This document shows, in pieces, positions 60,730 through 64,000 of a DNA stretch of 64,000 nt. The stretch comes from Amylostereum areolatum (Eukaryota > Basidiomycota > Agaricomycetes > Russulales > Stereaceae), in NCBI GenBank assembly GCA_012932865.1, contig SAXG01000017.1, positions 310,001-374,000 of the forward strand. The letters run 5' to 3'. The position numbers and the translations under genes are program-made. Below the pieces are notes generated by a model. That model did not search any database and was not told where the DNA came from. It saw only the letters and a program-made list of their open reading frames with translations. Positions within the stretch are counted from its first letter, which is position 1. The number at the start of each line of letters is the position of its first letter.

Positions 60730-61233
60730 CTACTTCTGCGGCATGGTACCCTCATGCATGACATCGCGAATCTGGTCGCCGCTCATTTCCTTGAATGGAC
60801 CAGACGCCGTCGGGGCACTCTGAAGACCGTCTTAGATGAGCGCGAAAGCGAAAGGACCGGGGACGAACCTCCCAGAGGCTACGGGGCCGCCCGTGTTCGT
60901 CTTGCGAGGCCGTGGCGTCGTGGAAGGCGTTCGATGATGTGGTCTATGCACGATCATTGAGCGCATGCGTAACGTGAGCCATGTCGAGATACTCACGTCC
61001 CCGGCGCCCTTCCCGGGTTGCGGCTGCTGCTCGTCAAAGTATTCTGCGCACGCAGGTGTCAAAGCGATGGCCAACACAAAAGTAGCAAAAGAGAAGAACG
61101 TACGTGCACGTTGCTCACGGTCGGAGATACCGCCTGCGTTGCCCCCTCTTACTGAGGACGCGCCCATAGGCTGACTATCGGAGAGAGGAGGCGATTGTGT
61201 GCCAGTGACGCCTTGAGTAGTGCGGGATGACAT
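60730..61233 (-). CDS. Small hydrophilic protein of unknown function
   Basis: Exons 61233-61104, 61043-60997, 60943-60869 and 60819-60730 give 113 residues. It begins MSSRTTQGVTGTQSPP. Blocks are GGNAGGISDREQRAQYFDEQ, NAFHDATASQDEHGRPRSLW and PFKEMSGDQIRDVMHEGTM, with the end MPQK. No signal peptide remains once the 60-nt intron is removed; reading through that intron would falsely suggest a membrane helix. Three in-phase introns in a short gene, and a C-terminus that only makes sense after splicing, support it. Family unknown. Confidence 0.7.
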
Positions 61234-61891
61234 GGTATCAAGAGCGCGATGTTGGATGTGAGAAAGGGCTGGATGCTACAGATAGATGCGCTCGCGAGGG
61301 TATAAGTACTTGGCAGAAAGTGGGGATTTGGGACGGGGAGCCATGAAGTCAAGATGATGCTGCCCGACGTCATACACTCGGTAATCTGGCGTGAGAACGG
61401 TGACTTGAGCTTCGTTCCGACATGCAAAGTTGGCAGTTGCAAACCATCGACAGAGCCATCCACACAGACGCTGGAAGATACTTATCATACATAACATACG
61501 TGGTTGCGGCCGTCGACGCGAGAAGAGGTGCTCGCCATAAGCAGTACCGTCTGATTCTCTTCTTTTAGACTTCGACCCCGGGCTTCACTCCGTAGGCAAT
61601 GCGACGATTCACAGTTTACCCTGCATTATCATCCAATTTCGCCTAGAGAAACATGCCCAGGTCGTATCAACAACGCCGCGGGGATCTAGAGCCCTCTGAA
61701 CGCACATCTTCAGGAGTCGACCAGCTCCTGTGCGCCTGCGGTTCGTTCGTTCGTTCGCTCGTTCGCCCCTCTCCCTAGGATCCCCAAGACGAGATTGAGG
61801 TACAGTAGCCTTGCCTCGTATCCTCCCTTTTGTTGGGGGCACGGATGCCTGGGTTTGACGCGGCATCGCTTGACGAATGTGAAGAGTTGCG
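61234..61891. other. Intergenic region
   Basis: Spacer between two minus-strand genes, including the promoter of the 113-residue gene. A GTTC tetranucleotide run lies near 61742-61765. No gene seen. Confidence 0.5.
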
Positions 61892-62355
61892 TCAATAACG
61901 AATCGGCGGGAGGGGGTCGGCACGGATGGTGGAAAGATCGACAGATTGGTCTTTCTCCTCGTCAATTTCGCCGATCAAGATGCTACGAACGGGTTGGTCG
62001 GATCAGTCATAAGAATTCCGGTGCAGATGGGAAGGACAGACATCATATCGCCCTTGACGAGGTAGAGGCCGAGGGGGATCTCTTCGACGCCTTCGTCTAT
62101 GCTGTAGACGCGTTCTTTGGAATCGGAGAGGACGACGTTGGATCTTTGATCGTAACCGGCGAGAACACCCTGAGCAGAGAAACAGATTGAGATGAGCGAC
62201 CGCACGACACGCACAGGGAACAAGCACGAACGACTATGGCGCGTCCATCTTGGAGGACCAGGAGGACGCGGCCTAAGATCGGGGGTTCAGCGTGAAAAAG
62301 AGAGGTGGGGATGAAGTGGATACGAACGATCGACATAGCCTTGAAGGCTGGACAT
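61892..62355 (-). CDS. LSM8: U6 snRNA-associated Sm-like protein LSm8
   Basis: Exons 62355-62328, 62272-62232, 62169-62042 and 61982-61892 give 95 residues. MSSLQGYVDRRVLLVLQDGR and AIVGVLAGYDQRSNVVLSD form Sm motif 1. YSIDEGVEEIPLGLYLVKGD and MIILIGEIDEE form motif 2, and the end is LPPIRY. LSm8 defines the nuclear LSm2-8 ring that binds the U6 3' end. Length matches the family, phases are clean, and no frame break is present. Confidence 0.94.
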
Positions 62356-62870
62356 GGTACGGAGTCCGACCTAGCCAGGAAACCTTCGAGGAGACGTTGT
62401 AGCTGCCGAACACGACGTCGATGGTGGAACCAACGAAGTTGCCCGAGGCGCGTCTCTGAGAATAGATCGAAATGACGAGAAAAGAGGATTGGGGCATAAA
62501 TCGAGACGAATATGGCAGGAGGGGGCTACGCGTGCCCGACGCGTGCCAGCGTTCGTGATCATTCCCTCGTACTTACCATCCTTCTCCCTCTTCCTACACC
62601 CTCCGGAGTGCAGCCGTGCTTGATCGGAAGCTACCTGGCACTCTCTTGTCCTCTCAGTCGACTCAAATACCCCCTCGGCATCCAGTGATCCACCTCCGAC
62701 TCGCGCTTGTCCTTATCGCTCACGTGCCGCGGTCTCATCCAAGGACGCCCGGCGGCGTGCGACGTCCGTTATTCTCAACTCTCGTCTTCTAAGACCACGT
62801 CTTCTCCTCAACGCCTCTTAAAACCCACCCCAGTCGCTCTCTTTTCCGCTTTGTACTCCCACTCATCTCA
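62356..62870. promoter_or_regulatory. Divergent LSM8/transporter promoter region
   Basis: About 515 bp between divergent starts. The side next to the transporter is rich in CTC and CCT tracts common in fungal promoters and leaders. No specific box is assigned. Confidence 0.45.
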
Positions 62871-63950
62871 ATGTCCCCCTCACTCGCCGAGAAACCTCTC
62901 GACAATGCCCGCGCCCAGGACGAAGAGGCCCAGTTCATGAACGTCCCCGACAAGTCGGAGGACGAGCAGCTGCCGTCTCCCGTTTCTGCCCCCGTTTCAA
63001 GACCAAAGCCCAAACTCACTAGCGCCGTCATCATTCCCATCTGGATCGTTATCAGCTCCTCCGTTATTATCTATAACAACTACCTCTACAACACCCTCAA
63101 TTTCAAGTACCCCGTCTTCCTCGTCACCTTCCACCTTTCTTTCGCTGTTCGTTTCCCTGAAATCCTATCTGCGCTCTGTCGCTCACTCCATCGCCTTCTA
63201 TCCAGGCCATTGGTACCCGCGTTCTTCAGCGAACGACCACTCTGGTCGACGGTGCCAAGGATGTACATATGACCAAGGACATGTTTATGCGCTCCATCCT
63301 GCCCATAGGCCTCCTCTTCAGCGCTAGTTTGATTCTCAGCAACAGCGCCTATCTCTATCTCAGTGTGTCATACATCCAGATGCTCAAGGTGCGAATCACT
63401 CCACCCGTCGCGTCGCTCTTCTCTCATCCGCAGCTCAGGCGTTTACCCCCGTCTCCATCCTCCTCATCTCATGGGCGTTCCGCCTCCAAGAACCTAGCCG
63501 CAAACTAGCAGTCATCGTGTTCATGATCTCATCAGGTGTCGCACTCGCCTCCCACGGCGAGCTCCGCTTCAACCTCGTCGGCTTTATTTTCCAAGCTGCT
63601 GCAGTTGCCGTGCGTTCATTGCGCTCTCCTCCATCCCGCGTATACTCATTTCCATGATTGTGAATTGCGATCAGTTCGAAGCATCACGTTTGGTGATGAT
63701 CCAGATCCTCCTGCATGGTTTGAAAATGGACCCCATCGTCTCTTTGCACTACTATGCTCCCGTCTGCGCGGTCATCAACCTTGCCGTCCTACCTTTCACC
63801 GAAGGGCTTGCGCCGTTCTACGAGGTCATGCGCGTTGGACCGTTGATCCTCTTGTCCAACGCGTTTATCGCGTTCCTTCTCAACATCGCCGCCGTCTTCC
63901 TTGTCGGCGTTGGCTCCGGTCTCATCCTCACGCTTGCCGGGGTGTTCAAG
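62871..63950 (+). CDS. Drug/metabolite-type transporter (TPT / nucleotide-sugar family), 3' end missing
   Basis: Four exons (62871-63146, 63206-63388, 63439-63609, 63675-63950) give the first 302 residues; a donor at 63951 continues beyond the window. The N-terminus is cytosolic and acidic. Membrane helices include AVIIPIWIVISSSVIIYNN, FPVFLVTFHLSFA-like KYPVFLVTFHLSFA, FMRSILPIGLLFSASLILSN and AFTPVSILLISWAF. Later helices include PVCAVINLAVLPF and FLLNIAAVFLVGVGSGL. The motif NTLNFKYPVFLVTFH and the doubled five-helix layout match triose-phosphate and nucleotide-sugar translocators of the secretory pathway. Substrate cannot be predicted. Confidence 0.88.
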
Positions 63951-64000
63951 GTCTCTATCAATTATTCAGATGCTGAATCACATTTTGACTTGGCCTCGTG

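Overview
The window reads as nuclear DNA of a filamentous basidiomycete, most likely an agaricomycete. Genes are packed on both strands. Almost every gene is cut by short introns (about 47-62 nt, GT(A/G)NGT...YAG). The repertoire (F-box families, a family 27 alpha-galactosidase, a secreted oxalate decarboxylase, an Agaricomycete-type P450, a seven-helix orphan family) fits that group. I built gene models by hand from splice signals, frame continuity and remembered family motifs. No search was run, so family names are recognitions rather than database results.

Layout. 0-9.5 kb: F-box genes, a DNAJC17-like J protein divergent from a cytochrome P450, and a 20-exon alpha-galactosidase. 10-18.7 kb: a coiled-coil protein, SmD1, GPI8, a SAP30BP/HCNGP protein, BUD13 and a small orphan. 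19-30 kb: TUP1, a Ser/Pro-rich orphan, oxalate decarboxylase, a 2.1 kb stretch without recognisable genes, and a divergent H2A/H2B pair. 30-42 kb: an F-box gene, a Rud3/IMH1-like golgin, a UBE3D-like E3, an orphan and GFA1. 42-46.8 kb: an epoxide hydrolase, a tRNA-like gene, a broken TCP11-like fragment and two low-complexity repeats. 46.8-64 kb: a seven-helix orphan, PWP2, a C2H2 protein, a protein methyltransferase, an O-fucosyltransferase-like protein, a small orphan, LSM8 and a nucleotide-sugar/triose-phosphate-type transporter that runs off the right edge.

Themes. Five genes belong to RNA splicing or RNA processing machinery (DNAJC17, SmD1, BUD13, LSM8, PWP2), with SAP30BP as a possible sixth. 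Chromatin and transcription are represented by TUP1, H2A and H2B. Extracellular carbon and oxalate metabolism is represented by the alpha-galactosidase and the oxalate decarboxylase.

The oddest feature is a repeated frame defect. TUP1, H2A, H2B, GFA1, the epoxide hydrolase, the seven-helix protein, PWP2, the methyltransferase, the O-fucosyltransferase and the TCP11 fragment each carry one or more single extra nucleotides. Removing them restores the family sequence. Every clear case is an insertion, none a deletion, and each lies at a codon boundary or wobble position. Several create an immediate in-frame TGA or TAG. Intron-rich genes in the same window carry none that I can see. Assembly error is the conservative explanation, but programmed +1 frameshifting has not been excluded.
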